From the NCBI GenBank assembly GCA_023257515.1, contig JALRCA010000019.1, forward strand, positions 1-64,000: a stretch of DNA of 64,000 nt, given 5' to 3'. The translations under genes were made by a program, and so were the position numbers. Below are positions 17,100 through 26,596 of this stretch, piece by piece. The notes under the pieces are model-generated. The model ran no database searches. It was not told the origin of the DNA and saw nothing but the letters and a program-made list of their open reading frames with translations. The stretch is from Aeromicrobium sp. (GTDB taxonomy: Bacteria; Actinomycetota; Actinomycetes; Propionibacteriales; Nocardioidaceae). The number at the start of each line of letters is the position of its first letter. Position 1 is the stretch's first letter.

Positions 17100-20000
17100 A
17101 CGCCCGCACCCGCTCCCATCGCCAAGGACTGCAACTCGTGCGACAGGACCCGGGTCGTCTCACGAGCCTGAGCTGACTGATCGAGCGACTGCACGTTCAC
17201 CAGCAGCGTCTTCGTCTGCGACGACGACAAACCGCCCGACCAGGCGCCCGGCTTCAAGAACCTCGGATCGGTCGTGAACTGCGCATAGGAACCCGAGATC
17301 GACGTCGCCGAGTTCGCCAACGCATTCACCCGCTTCAACGCACCCGAGTCAGCCAGGTACTTGCGCGCCAGACCGATCGTTCCCCGCGACGGACCCGCCT
17401 TCTGCAACTGCTCCAACAGCCACGGAGACGCGCCCTTCTTCTTCAGCTCGATCAACAGCGACGTGAACGTCGCCATGTCCACGAGCGTCTTCTGCAGGAA
17501 CCGCTCCACCGACTGCGGCGTCGAGAACGAACCGATGTCCGCATTGTCCAAGAACGACGACTTCGCATCAGCGCGCGCGTTCTTCAGATCCTCAGCCGCC
17601 TGAGCCTTCGCCTCGCGGTACTCGTTGTACCGCTCAGGCCCCATGCCACGACGACGACCAGCACGCGTCACCCGCAGACTGCCGCGCAACTCATCCTGCG
17701 CCTCAGCAAGCTCCTGCTTCGCCTGCAACCGATCCAGGCCACGCAGCGTCGGACGGGAACGCTTCTTGCCCGACTTCGTCTTGTACGACTCCCGCTCACG
17801 CAGAGAACGCTTCAGATCACGGATACGGACACGCATCTGGGTCAGTTCGAGGGAGGTGGCTGCGTCGAAACCGCCATCAGCGAACCACTGAACGTCACCG
17901 CCGAGACGAGCGACCGTCTCCGTAGCGATGGCACGCGATCGCAACCGCTTCGACGGGGCCAGGGGGATGTACGCCTCGCCGCCAGTCTCCGGCTCGGCCC
18001 ACACCCGCCACGAACCAGCCGGGGCGATCTGCGCGACGTGATCCTCGCGCCGACCGCCGTTGGCGTAGAACTCGGCGTCACGGATGCCGCCGGCAGCGTA
18101 GAAGTCGGTGACTCCACCGTCGCGGCGGTTCAGCATGTCCCGCAAGGACGGCTTGGGGTCGCTCTTGCGAGGCTTGACGAACGTCTCCTCGATCGTGCGG
18201 ATGGTCGTCGTCGCGACCTCCCCGTCGAGACGGGCCAGCTCGGCTCGCACGCTGCGGACCGTAGGTGTCGCGCGGTCGATCGCTCGAAGGATGCTGCGGA
18301 CCTGCTTCGGCGTCAGGTTGTACCGACGTCGCAGGTCCTCGATCTCATCGCGAGTCGGCTGGTAGTTCATGTTCTTCAGCTCGACCCGAACGTCCTTCGG
18401 CAGCGTCTCGAGAGCGTCGCGCCATGTCGACGTTGCCGACGCCGCCTCGGCCGCCTTCTTGCGGCCTTCGTCGAACTCGTCACCGACCAAGCCCAGCGAC
18501 TGTGCGAGGGCGTTGAACGCGTCGATCTGACCGCCGTTGGCCAGTTCGACCAAAGTCCCCCTGCCGTCCTTGAGGAGGCCGTACTGCTCCTTCAAAGTCG
18601 AGTTGACTCGTCGGCGGGCACCCTCCTCGCCGATGACGTACCCGACGAGATCGCGGTTGGCGATGCCCAATGCCCTGGCCGCGCGGACAGCGTTGGTCTT
18701 ATTGAGGTCGTCGAAGATAACCGCGCGGGTTGCCTTCGTCACCGAGCCTGCGACCCCGTCCATCGTCGCGGCGTACTCGCTCGCAGATGCGCGTCCAGAG
18801 TCGAACGCTTTCGCGGCTTGTCCGGTTGCCTTCGACAGTCCGGTGAGCGCCCCGATGCCGCCGCCGATGGCCGCGCCCCAGGGTCCACCGACGGCGAAGC
18901 CGGTCAGCGCGCCTCCCGCAGCATCGGCGAGGACGCCCAGGCCCTCGTCGGTCTCACTGGCCTTGTCCGAGAGGGCCAGGAGGGCGACGCCCGCGACGGC
19001 GGCCCCTCCTCGTATCGCCATCGCCTTCTTGTTGGCGTTCTCGAAGCTGGCGCCGAGAGTGTTCAGATTGTCCTTGAGGTTCGCGTAGCCGGTCACCGCA
19101 CGCGAGAGCACGAACGCACCGCCACCCACGGCCGTCGTCAGCCCGAGGGCGGCGAGGGTCGCGCTCTTGGCCGGATCCGGCAGGTCGTTGTAGGCGTCCA
19201 CGAGGCCCGTGACCGACTGAGTGATCTGTCGCAGCGGCCCATCCGCGCCCTCGCCTGTGCCGATGAACGCGGTCTCCAGCGCGCCGCCGAGCTGCTCGAC
19301 ATCGCCCTTGAGGTTGTCCATCTTTGTGGCGGCCGTGTCGGAGGCGAATCCCTGGTCATCGACGGCTTTGGTCCACTTGCGGACGTCTTCTGAGCCTGCC
19401 TGGTAGAGCAGGCGAGCGGTCGTGATCTGCTCGTTGCCGAAGATCCGACCCAGGGCCTGGTCGCGCTCGGACTGCTTCAGATCCTGAAGGCTGCCCTTGA
19501 GCTGACCAGCCACGCCGTCGAAGCCGACGAACTGGCCCTGGGCGTCGTAGACGTTGATGCCGAGGCGTGCCATCTCCTTGGCCGCCTGCTTCGACGGCGA
19601 CGAGAGCGACGTCAACATCCCTCGCAGGCTGGTACCGGCCTGCTCGCCAAGAACGCCCTGCTGTGCGAGAAGGGCGATGGTGCCGGCGGTCTCCTCGATG
19701 GAGATGCCCATCTGGTTCGCGACCGGGCCGACGAACTTGAACGCCGCCGACATGTCCTCGACGTCACCCATCGCCTTGCCAGCCGCGGCGGCCAGCAGGT
19801 CAGCGATGTGCGGGACGTCCCGGCCAGCCAGGCCGAACTGGTTCATGGATGTCGCCGCGATCTCGGCTGCGTCCGCAACCTCGAGCCCGCCAGCAGCGGC
19901 GAGATCGAGAGCGCCCGAGAGGCCGCCACCGAGGATGTCCTTCGCCGAGACACCGGCCTTCGCCATCGCCTCGATCGCCGCGGCCGACTCGGTCGCGTTG

Positions 20001-20314
20001 AACTTGGTCTTGGCGCCCATCTCGACGGCCAGGTCCCGCAGGTCGGCGATGTTGTCGCGCGCGTCCTGGCCGGTGGCCTCGACCGCGCTCATGGCCTCGT
20101 CGAAGTCCGCGAACGCCTTCGTCATCGCCGCGCCGGCCACTCCGGCAGCCAGTCCGATCTTGCCGAAGCTGCCGCCGATCTCATTGAGCGCCTGACGCTT
20201 GTCGGCGGAGTTCTCCAGCTCCTTCGCGAACGCCTTCGCCTGGCCGGCCGCGGCGACAGCCTTCGCCCGGTAGTCCGAGATATCAAGCCGGAGGCGAACG
20301 AGAACTTCACGCAT
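17096..20314 (-). CDS. Tail tape measure protein
   Basis: 1072 aa; AVEATGQDARDNIADLRDLAVEMGAKTKFNATESAAAIEAMAKAGVSAKD TP901-type core; ATEAANMAG-style helices. Confidence 0.9.
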   Translation of the reverse strand: MREVLVRLRLDISDYRAKAVAAAGQAKAFAKELENSADKRQALNEIGGSFGKIGLAAGVAGAAMTKAFADFDEAMSAVEATGQDARDNIADLRDLAVEMGAKTKFNATESAAAIEAMAKAGVSAKDILGGGLSGALDLAAAGGLEVADAAEIAATSMNQFGLAGRDVPHIADLLAAAAGKAMGDVEDMSAAFKFVGPVANQMGISIEETAGTIALLAQQGVLGEQAGTSLRGMLTSLSSPSKQAAKEMARLGINVYDAQGQFVGFDGVAGQLKGSLQDLKQSERDQALGRIFGNEQITTARLLYQAGSEDVRKWTKAVDDQGFASDTAATKMDNLKGDVEQLGGALETAFIGTGEGADGPLRQITQSVTGLVDAYNDLPDPAKSATLAALGLTTAVGGGAFVLSRAVTGYANLKDNLNTLGASFENANKKAMAIRGGAAVAGVALLALSDKASETDEGLGVLADAAGGALTGFAVGGPWGAAIGGGIGALTGLSKATGQAAKAFDSGRASASEYAATMDGVAGSVTKATRAVIFDDLNKTNAVRAARALGIANRDLVGYVIGEEGARRRVNSTLKEQYGLLKDGRGTLVELANGGQIDAFNALAQSLGLVGDEFDEGRKKAAEAASATSTWRDALETLPKDVRVELKNMNYQPTRDEIEDLRRRYNLTPKQVRSILRAIDRATPTVRSVRAELARLDGEVATTTIRTIEETFVKPRKSDPKPSLRDMLNRRDGGVTDFYAAGGIRDAEFYANGGRREDHVAQIAPAGSWRVWAEPETGGEAYIPLAPSKRLRSRAIATETVARLGGDVQWFADGGFDAATSLELTQMRVRIRDLKRSLRERESYKTKSGKKRSRPTLRGLDRLQAKQELAEAQDELRGSLRVTRAGRRRGMGPERYNEYREAKAQAAEDLKNARADAKSSFLDNADIGSFSTPQSVERFLQKTLVDMATFTSLLIELKKKGASPWLLEQLQKAGPSRGTIGLARKYLADSGALKRVNALANSATSISGSYAQFTTDPRFLKPGAWSGGLSSSQTKTLLVNVQSLDQSAQARETTRVLSHELQSLAMGAGAGV

Positions 20315-20345
20315 CGAGGCCTCCGTGCTGGTGTAGGTTCAGTGC

Positions 20346-20543
20346 ATGTCTGGCGTGCTCGAAGCGGTTGGTTCTTTCGCGGCACTCGTTCTCGGTGCAC
20401 TGCTGCTTACGAGCGGCGAGCCGGCGGGCTGGGTGGCTGGAGCGGCGCTTGTCGGCTTCGCGGCCTACATCGGGCTCGTCAATGCCATAGCCGCTGGAAT
20501 CCGCAGGGCCCGCAGCGACTACGAGTACGTGGAAGAGGAGTAG
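20346..20543 (+). CDS. Small membrane protein on opposite strand within the tail module
   Basis: MSGVLEAVGSFAALVLGALLLTSGEPAGWVAGAALVGFAAYIGLVNAIAAGIRRARSDYEYVEEE fills the gap between tape measure and chaperone genes. Confidence 0.55.
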   Translation: MSGVLEAVGSFAALVLGALLLTSGEPAGWVAGAALVGFAAYIGLVNAIAAGIRRARSDYEYVEEE

Positions 20544-20546
20544 CGG

Positions 20547-21508
20547 CTACTCGGGGCGCTGTGCCGGGATATCCGATGCGCCTTCCCAGGGGCGCGCGTG
20601 GAACATGCGCCCGTCGTGGTGCCCCGGTCGACCAGGGGCCGGCTCTGGGTCCTTCTCGTGCGCCCTGGCGGCGTCGCGCTTGACGACGTCCACGGCGCGG
20701 CATGCGTAGCAAACGTCTTGCTCGACCACGGCGACGTAGTCCTCGCTGGTCGTCTCGTGTAGCGGGTGGCCGCAACCAGGGCAGCGCAATGATTCGTGGA
20801 GTGTCAGCGCCTCGGCCCAACCGGCGTCTTGGACGTCCCACTCGGCTTCCTTGCGGACCTCGACCCAGTCGATACGTCCGTCGTCGCGGTAGTGGTAGAT
20901 GTGCGCCTCGCCGGGCTCCCAGCCGTCAAGCCGGCGCGGGGAGACTCCCCAGGCCCGAGCGGTCTCTAGGCGTCGTCGTTGGGGCGCCGAGCGGCGAAGG
21001 ATGCTTTCGAAAAAGGGATCGCCGTCCCCTCCTCGTTGAGCTGGAAGACGGTGTCGGTGAACCGCTCCCACTCACCTTCGGTGAGCACGTCAAGAAGCGT
21101 TGTCCAGTCCTCGTCATCCACTTGTGGCTCGATAATGGACGCCCGAACCGCCTCATTGAGAAGACCATCGACATCCGCTCCAAACAGTCGTTCGGTCGGC
21201 GTCGGGCTCTCGCTCTTGATCGGGTGCTTCGCCTTCATGGCCCGCCAGTCCGAGCCACGCATGCCGCGCAGCTTGAACGTGACCGTGGAGGCTCGCATCT
21301 TTTCGCGGACGTCCTCGATCTTGCGAGAGATGGACGCCGCCTCACTGCCCTTGCGGCGATCGGACAGCTTCGCTTCGTTGGCTCGCTGCAGGTCGTCCTC
21401 GAGCGCCTGGAACTCGGCGACGAGGCCGCGGTCCATGACGATCGAGACGATGCGCTCGGGGAGGGTGGCCTGCTTCAGCAGATCCTTGAGGCTCTTGGGC
21501 TCGGACAT
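20547..21508 (-). CDS. Tail assembly chaperone, -1 frameshifted G-T fusion product
   Basis: Frame-0 ORF (20966-21508) plus -1 ORF ending at 20547, joined at CCCTTTT (complement of 21011-21017); directly upstream of tape measure. Confidence 0.75.
20966..21508 (-). CDS. Tail assembly chaperone (G-like, unshifted product)
   Basis: MSEPKSLKDLLKQATLPERIVSIVMDRGLVAEFQALEDDLQRAN...PFSKASFAARRPNDDA*. Confidence 0.75.
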   Translation of the reverse strand: MSEPKSLKDLLKQATLPERIVSIVMDRGLVAEFQALEDDLQRANEAKLSDRRKGSEAASISRKIEDVREKMRASTVTFKLRGMRGSDWRAMKAKHPIKSESPTPTERLFGADVDGLLNEAVRASIIEPQVDDEDWTTLLDVLTEGEWERFTDTVFQLNEEGTAIPFSKASFAARRPNDDA

Positions 21509-21592
21509 GTTGCTCCTGGTGGCTCGGAAGGCTCGGAGGGGTGAGGCAGTGGGGGCGGTCCGAGCCGGGCCCGCCCCCACTGGATCGGGGGG

Positions 21593-22123
21593 TCAGGCCG
21601 CGAGCACCGCGTCCTCGACCATCGGGCCGCTGACGGCGAAGGTCTGCTGGATGCGCAGCTTCGCGAACTCGTCGTTGCCGGCGTTGCCGAGCTTGGCCTG
21701 GACGCCGCAGGTGACCGGGACGACGTCGACCTTCTGGTCGGCGGCCCAGTCGACCTCACGGGCGTCGAGACCGTAGCGGATGACGAGGAAGCCGTTCGTG
21801 TCCTTCTTGAGGGTGTCGTAGGCCTTGTTGTCGGCCTCGCCCTCGTCGGCCTGGGGGTCGTAGACGTACTCCGTCGCGGGCACCGAGTTGGTGACGCGGC
21901 CGAGGGTCTGGAAGACCTCCTTGCTGCACAGGCGCCGGTCCTCGCCGGTGGACTGCTCACGGTTCACGGCGAACTCGCTCGTGATGTAGCAGCTCAGGTC
22001 GACGGCGGCACTGGCCTTGACCTCGGTGGCGGCCTTGGGGGCGTCGAGGTCGGCGATGGCCGGAACGAACGCAACTCGGATGTTGCCCTCGGCCGACACG
22101 CCCTCAGGGAAGACGACAGTCAT
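21593..22123 (-). CDS. Major tail protein
   Basis: MTVVFPEGVSAEGNIRVAFVPAIADLDAPKAATEVKASAAVDLSCYI..., between head-tail connectors and chaperones. Confidence 0.75.
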   Translation of the reverse strand: MTVVFPEGVSAEGNIRVAFVPAIADLDAPKAATEVKASAAVDLSCYITSEFAVNREQSTGEDRRLCSKEVFQTLGRVTNSVPATEYVYDPQADEGEADNKAYDTLKKDTNGFLVIRYGLDAREVDWAADQKVDVVPVTCGVQAKLGNAGNDEFAKLRIQQTFAVSGPMVEDAVLAA

Positions 22124-22125
22124 GG

Positions 22126-22362
22126 TTACTCCTTGGAGGTGTTGTTGTCGGCCGACTTCTCGGCGGCCTTGGTCGGCTCGGAATCCCGGGAGTCCGGGAC
22201 GTTCGTGGCGTTGCTCTTGTGCTTCGGCGGCAACGGCTTGCCGGTCCTCGGGTGGACGGCGTCCTTCTTGATCACCTGGAGGTCGTCACCCAGGGCGACC
22301 GCGGACGGGAGCGTGAACTCCGACCCGGTGTGCTTGTTCTTCACGCGGATGAACTCGGGCAT
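22126..22362 (-). CDS. Hypothetical phage protein
   Basis: MPEFIRVKNKHTGSEFTLPSAVALGDDLQVIKKDAVHPRTGKPLPPK. Confidence 0.6.
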   Translation of the reverse strand: MPEFIRVKNKHTGSEFTLPSAVALGDDLQVIKKDAVHPRTGKPLPPKHKSNATNVPDSRDSEPTKAAEKSADNNTSKE

Positions 22363-22406
22363 GGGAAAGCGCCCCTTTCGAGGACGTCGGAGGGGATGAT
22401 CGAGAG

Positions 22407-22556
22407 ATGACGAACTGCGTGGAATGCGGGCGGAAGATCCGACCCGAAGCAGGCCAGGAGTCTTTAGCCAGCGGGCAACTGACCGGCGCGTGCAAGAACC
22501 GTGAGTGCCCAAGGTTCGGAACCGAGGTCGTCCTGCCGCGACGAACGGTGGACTAG
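22407..22556 (+). CDS. Small zinc-ribbon-like protein on opposite strand within structural module
   Basis: Manual translation MTNCVECGRKIRPEAGQESLASGQLTGACKNRECPRFGTEVVLPRRTVD*, four Cys (CxxC...CxxxxC). Confidence 0.5.
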   Translation: MTNCVECGRKIRPEAGQESLASGQLTGACKNRECPRFGTEVVLPRRTVD

Positions 22557-22948
22557 GCCAGGTCGAGGCGACAGCGCCACACGTCGGTCACGGTGTAGAC
22601 CTGCGGGGCCTCGCTGTCGTCGTCCCAGATGACCTGACCGCCACCGATCTTGCGCAGTGGCGTGCTGGTGCGGCCCAGGATCGTGAGGCGCCTACGGGTC
22701 AGAACACCCTCGGTCTTCTCGACCGACCAGAGCGCTTCCTTGCGCGATGCCCCGACGCCCATCAGTGTGAACGTCAGTTCACGGACGGTGGGCGTGGCGT
22801 CCTGCCGGTAGCCCTCGTGCCGCGGCGACGAGTCACCGGCGACGGCGTAGACGCCGGACGCCTCTTGTGGGGCTCGGGTGTCGTACAGGGTCAGGTTCGG
22901 GACGCCCGTCTCGACTGCCTCCATGAAGGCGTCGAAAGCGGCCCTCAC
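22553..22948 (-). CDS. Tail terminator-like protein
   Basis: 131 aa; position between HK97 gp10-like and major tail genes. Confidence 0.5.
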   Translation of the reverse strand: MRAAFDAFMEAVETGVPNLTLYDTRAPQEASGVYAVAGDSSPRHEGYRQDATPTVRELTFTLMGVGASRKEALWSVEKTEGVLTRRRLTILGRTSTPLRKIGGGQVIWDDDSEAPQVYTVTDVWRCRLDLA

Positions 22949-23316
22949 AGGAACCTCAACGCTTCGATGCGTCGGGCAAGGCGCGGACCGTTCTCGTCCA
23001 GTGCCCTCTGTCCGTCGAGGTGGGCAGGTTGATTACGCGAGCCGTATTCGAAGCTCATCGCCGCCTGCTTCATGCCCTCTGTGGGCCCGATCTCGGCCTC
23101 GATGGCCGTGAAGCCGAGCATGCGGTGGCGGATCGACTTCGGATAGTGCTTGCCGTGGCGGCCAGCGGTCTCGGTGGCGTTCTTGCGCCAGTCGTCACGC
23201 AGGTCGATCGCCGTTTCCTCGACGACCTCGCGAGAGGCCTTCGCAACGGCGATTGGCGCGTTTGCGAGGTCAGTCGCCAGAGCCTCGAGCCCGCCGACAT
23301 CAAAGGAAGCCCTCAT
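22945..23316 (-). CDS. HK97 gp10-like head-tail protein
   Basis: MRASFDVGGLEALATDLANAPIAVAKASREVVEETAIDLRDDWRKNATETAGRHGKHYPKSIRHR. Confidence 0.6.
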   Translation of the reverse strand: MRASFDVGGLEALATDLANAPIAVAKASREVVEETAIDLRDDWRKNATETAGRHGKHYPKSIRHRMLGFTAIEAEIGPTEGMKQAAMSFEYGSRNQPAHLDGQRALDENGPRLARRIEALRFL

Positions 23317-23750
23317 GGCGCCTCCTGCATCTCCATCGGACGAATCCACTCGACACGCATGCGACGAGCGGTTGCCTGGTCGGCGCCGGACGAATCGACG
23401 ACTCGGCACATGGCGCCGGCCAGGGTCGGGTCCGCGCCGACTCCCGGCTGGGTGACGACCAGGATGCGGCCGGAAGGGATTTCGGCCGCACTGGTCGAGA
23501 TGTGAACCTCGCGCTCGGTGCGGATGACGAGCTGGCCGCCAGAGTCGTCGGACGAGGCCGCGGTCTTGGCCGGCGGGATGCGGCACAGGAGTTCGCCCTC
23601 GCTCACGTAGAGCGGGACCTCCTCGCCGGTCTCCTCGTCCTGGTCGGTCTTGCCGGTCAGGTGACGAATCTCGATGGTCGTGGTCATGCGGGACTCGGCC
23701 ATCTGCCGCAGCTCGGGGAGGACGGCTTGGAGTTCGTCACCTAGGGTCAT
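23313..23750 (-). CDS. DUF6093-like head-tail protein
   Basis: MTLGDELQAVLPELRQMAESRMTTTIEIRHLTGKTDQDEETGEEVPLYVSEGELLCRIPP. Confidence 0.55.
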   Translation of the reverse strand: MTLGDELQAVLPELRQMAESRMTTTIEIRHLTGKTDQDEETGEEVPLYVSEGELLCRIPPAKTAASSDDSGGQLVIRTEREVHISTSAAEIPSGRILVVTQPGVGADPTLAGAMCRVVDSSGADQATARRMRVEWIRPMEMQEAP

Positions 23751-24184
23751 GTCCAGGCTCCGAACGGCCCACAGTCAGGCTCGAACGTCGGACGAACCGA
23801 GAACGCACCGGCCTCGATAGTCGGAAACAGCGCTGTCCACTCATCGTCGAGCAGATCGAGGGGATCCACACCGACCTGCGCGCCTTCGCGTCGCCGGGTG
23901 ATCGAGCCGTCGTCGATCGACTGCGTGTAGGACGTCTCGCCCCAGTTGGGGTTCTGGATCTTGCGGATGGCGGCCGCAACTTCGACGTCGGCCACATCAT
24001 CGGCTGACGGATCGCCGGAAGCGACCGCTGTGGCCAGATCCTGTCCACGGCGCCGGAACGCGCGTGCGATGGACCTTTCGACACGGTCCAGCCAGTGCTG
24101 CCACTGGCGGGACTCTGAGTCGGTGACGGAGTCGATGGCGCGACCAAGAGCGTCGGCGATGTCGTCAGGAATCGCGTAGGTCAT
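23747..24184 (-). CDS. Head-tail connector (Gp15/Gp19-like)
   Basis: MTYAIPDDIADALGRAIDSVTDSESRQWQHWLDRVERSIARAFRRRGQDL. Confidence 0.6.
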   Translation of the reverse strand: MTYAIPDDIADALGRAIDSVTDSESRQWQHWLDRVERSIARAFRRRGQDLATAVASGDPSADDVADVEVAAAIRKIQNPNWGETSYTQSIDDGSITRRREGAQVGVDPLDLLDDEWTALFPTIEAGAFSVRPTFEPDCGPFGAWT

Positions 24185-24199
24185 GGTCGCGCCACCTCC

Positions 24200-24376
24200 T
24201 CACTTGTCGTTCTTGCTGGACGCTGCCTTCTTGGCGGGCGCCTTGGTGTCGGCGAGGACGTGGTCGCCGACCTCGACTCCGGCGGGCACGTCGTCACCTG
24301 CGACGAGGACGACCGACTGGCCGGCCTCGTCGTAGGCGGTCACGACGCCCTCAAGGTCATCGCTGATCTTCGGCAT
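24200..24376 (-). CDS. Small hypothetical phage protein
   Basis: Manual translation MPKISDDLEGVVTAYDEAGQSVVLVAGDDVPAGVEVGDHVLADTKAPAKKAASSKNDK*. Confidence 0.55.
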   Translation of the reverse strand: MPKISDDLEGVVTAYDEAGQSVVLVAGDDVPAGVEVGDHVLADTKAPAKKAASSKNDK

Positions 24377-24377
24377 G

Positions 24378-25394
24378 TCAGGCCACCTTCGCCTTGAACG
24401 ACAGGTTCGCGTTCGCAGCGACCGGGAGCGCGATGGCGTCGGAGACGACCTCCGCGATCATCGGGGGCTTCTCATTGCGGTACACGCCCGCGACGACGCC
24501 GGGCTGGTCGACGTCGGCCAGGTCCCAGTCAGCCTCGGACGACGTGAGGGTCTGGCCCCAGAACGTCGAGCCGAGCTGGGTGCCCTGCCAGTCGTTCGGG
24601 TCGACCGGCTCAGGCAGCAGGAGCAGCTCGTCGGCCGGCAGGAGCAGGCCCGCGGAGGTGCGGCGGGTGTAGACCTCGATCGGGGGCAGTCCCTCGCCCT
24701 CGACGATCTCGTTGACCTGGTCGGCGGTGGCGCGTCGCGATCCGCCGCCGACGAGCGACGTCTTGAACTCGTCGCCCGTCTGCAGGAGGCGGAAGGCGTT
24801 GCGCGACATCACGATGCGACCGGGCAGGGTGCCGTTGGTCGTCTCGTAGGTGTCGACCCAGGTCTGCAGGTCGGTCAGGCGCGAGACGCTGGTCGCGGAC
24901 GACCAGAGCGTGCCGGCGGTGACGGTGTGGCCGGCGGTGCGGCCGTAGTCGTCGGCGGCAGCGATCTCGGAGATCGTCGCCACGCCGGTGCGCAGCACGG
25001 TCGCACGGACGCGCTCCACGCGGTCGCTGACCGCCTGAGCGACCTGGCTGGCCGTGTTGAGGATCTCGCGCAGGACCAGCTCGTCCGAGGCGTTGCGCGT
25101 GCGGAGCTGGTCGTACTCGCTGACGGGGATGTTCTGCCCCACGGCGGGGAGCTCGAGCACGATGCGCTGGCCGGACGGCTTCTTGCCAACCTCGGGCTCG
25201 GCGTCGTAGGCGCGGTAGGACGCCTCGGCGACAAGTCCGGCCTGTCCCGCGACGAACCGGACGGAGATGTCCGGGGTCTCGCGGTTGGGCAGGTAGCGAG
25301 CGAGCGAGCCCTTGCGGGACTCGATGTCCGAGAGAGCCTCACGGATGTACCCGGTCAGGGTGGCCGGGTCGATGACGTCAGTCCAAAGTGCCAT
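24378..25394 (-). CDS. Major capsid protein (phage capsid E-like)
   Basis: MALWTDVIDPATLTGYIREALSDIESRKGSLARYLPNRETPDISVRFVAGQAGLVAEASYRAYDAEP... Confidence 0.85.
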   Translation of the reverse strand: MALWTDVIDPATLTGYIREALSDIESRKGSLARYLPNRETPDISVRFVAGQAGLVAEASYRAYDAEPEVGKKPSGQRIVLELPAVGQNIPVSEYDQLRTRNASDELVLREILNTASQVAQAVSDRVERVRATVLRTGVATISEIAAADDYGRTAGHTVTAGTLWSSATSVSRLTDLQTWVDTYETTNGTLPGRIVMSRNAFRLLQTGDEFKTSLVGGGSRRATADQVNEIVEGEGLPPIEVYTRRTSAGLLLPADELLLLPEPVDPNDWQGTQLGSTFWGQTLTSSEADWDLADVDQPGVVAGVYRNEKPPMIAEVVSDAIALPVAANANLSFKAKVA

Positions 25395-25407
25395 GATCAG
25401 GCCCCTC

Positions 25408-25794
25408 TCAGATGAAGACGATGGTCGTGGCGGCACGCTTCGCAGCGGCAGCCGGGGCGGTGAACGAGACGGGCAGCTTGGCCACCTTCACTCGTCCGTG
25501 GTCGAGAAGCGGCACGGCGAAGTCGTTCGTGCCGACGACGGCCTGGTCCGTGAGGACGAAGCCGGCGAGGATGCCGGCGCCGGTCGTGGTGCCCTCGGTC
25601 GCGTCATAGGGGACGAGGACGCCGCTGACCTCGGCGACGGGGGTGCCGGACGGGATGTAGCCGTTCGGGTAGTGGGTGTTGGCGGTGAAGGCACTGATGT
25701 CGAGAATCTCGGTCCGCGCGTTGGCGATGCCGTGCGTGGAACCGAGCCAGGACTGATCTCCGCCACCAACGGTCTCGGTCTTGAGACGAGGCAT
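25408..25794 (-). CDS. Head decoration protein (lambda gpD-like)
   Basis: NGYIPSGTPVAEVSGVLVPYDATEGTTTGAGILAGFVLTDQAV, adjacent to capsid gene. Confidence 0.7.
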   Translation of the reverse strand: MPRLKTETVGGGDQSWLGSTHGIANARTEILDISAFTANTHYPNGYIPSGTPVAEVSGVLVPYDATEGTTTGAGILAGFVLTDQAVVGTNDFAVPLLDHGRVKVAKLPVSFTAPAAAAKRAATTIVFI

Positions 25795-25865
25795 GTTGCT
25801 CTCCTTGGGTGTGGGTTGATCCGTGACTCGCTGTCACGTCGCGCTGGCGCGCGGGTTGCCTCCGG

Positions 25866-26519
25866 TCAGGAGGACTTGCCGCGAGAGGACTTGAACAGGT
25901 CGCGGCCGAAGGAGACGCCGGAGCTATCCGGGCCGCCACCGGAGCCGCCGCCCTGGGAGGGGTCGGGCTTCGGTCGACGCTTGACGCTGCTGTTGTCGCT
26001 CTCGTCGGCGGTCGGCGCGAGTCGCTCGGCCAGCCGCTTCATCGCCTCGTCGTCCTTCGCGGACGAGAGGAGTTCCAGATCGGCCTCATCGGTGATCCGG
26101 TGTGCATTCGCGAGCTTGAGGACGGCAGCCTCGCGCTGCATGCCCTGGATCTGCTCCTGCACGTTCGCCAGCAGGTCAGCCTGCTGGTCGGTCTTGTCGT
26201 CCTCTGGCGCAATCCCGAGAGCTGCACCAAGAGCGGACTTGAACTGGGAAAGCTCATCCCTGAGCTTCTTGCGCTCGTCGCGCTCAGCGACGAGTTCGGA
26301 GACGGGCACGAAGCGCGGAGGCTTGTCGCCCTTGTCGCCGCCGTCAGACTTGTCCGACTTGTCAGCAGTCCCGTCGCCCTGGTCGGCGTCGTCCTGCTGC
26401 TTGTCAGCGTCCGCGTCGTCGCCTTCCTTCATCTGGAAGCCGCCGTACTGCTGGCGGTTGCGTCGGATGGTCTCGTTGAGCCAGGCCGACTGTTCCGGGG
26501 TCAGGAGGTTGCGCTTCAT
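25866..26519 (-). CDS. Scaffold / capsid assembly protein
   Basis: Acidic helical protein, LLANVQEQIQGMQREAAVLKLANAHRITDEADLELLSSAKDDEAMKRLAERL. Confidence 0.7.
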   Translation of the reverse strand: MKRNLLTPEQSAWLNETIRRNRQQYGGFQMKEGDDADADKQQDDADQGDGTADKSDKSDGGDKGDKPPRFVPVSELVAERDERKKLRDELSQFKSALGAALGIAPEDDKTDQQADLLANVQEQIQGMQREAAVLKLANAHRITDEADLELLSSAKDDEAMKRLAERLAPTADESDNSSVKRRPKPDPSQGGGSGGGPDSSGVSFGRDLFKSSRGKSS

Positions 26520-26596
26520 GACGTGCCTTTCGTGGTTGTCGCCCGTCGCGGGCGGCGTCCAATCCGGCGACGTCGCGTCGTCGGAAGATGTGAGGG

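Noticed and set aside
18038-19393. + strand ORF, 451 aa
   Set aside because: Antisense to the tape measure gene; no recognisable motif.
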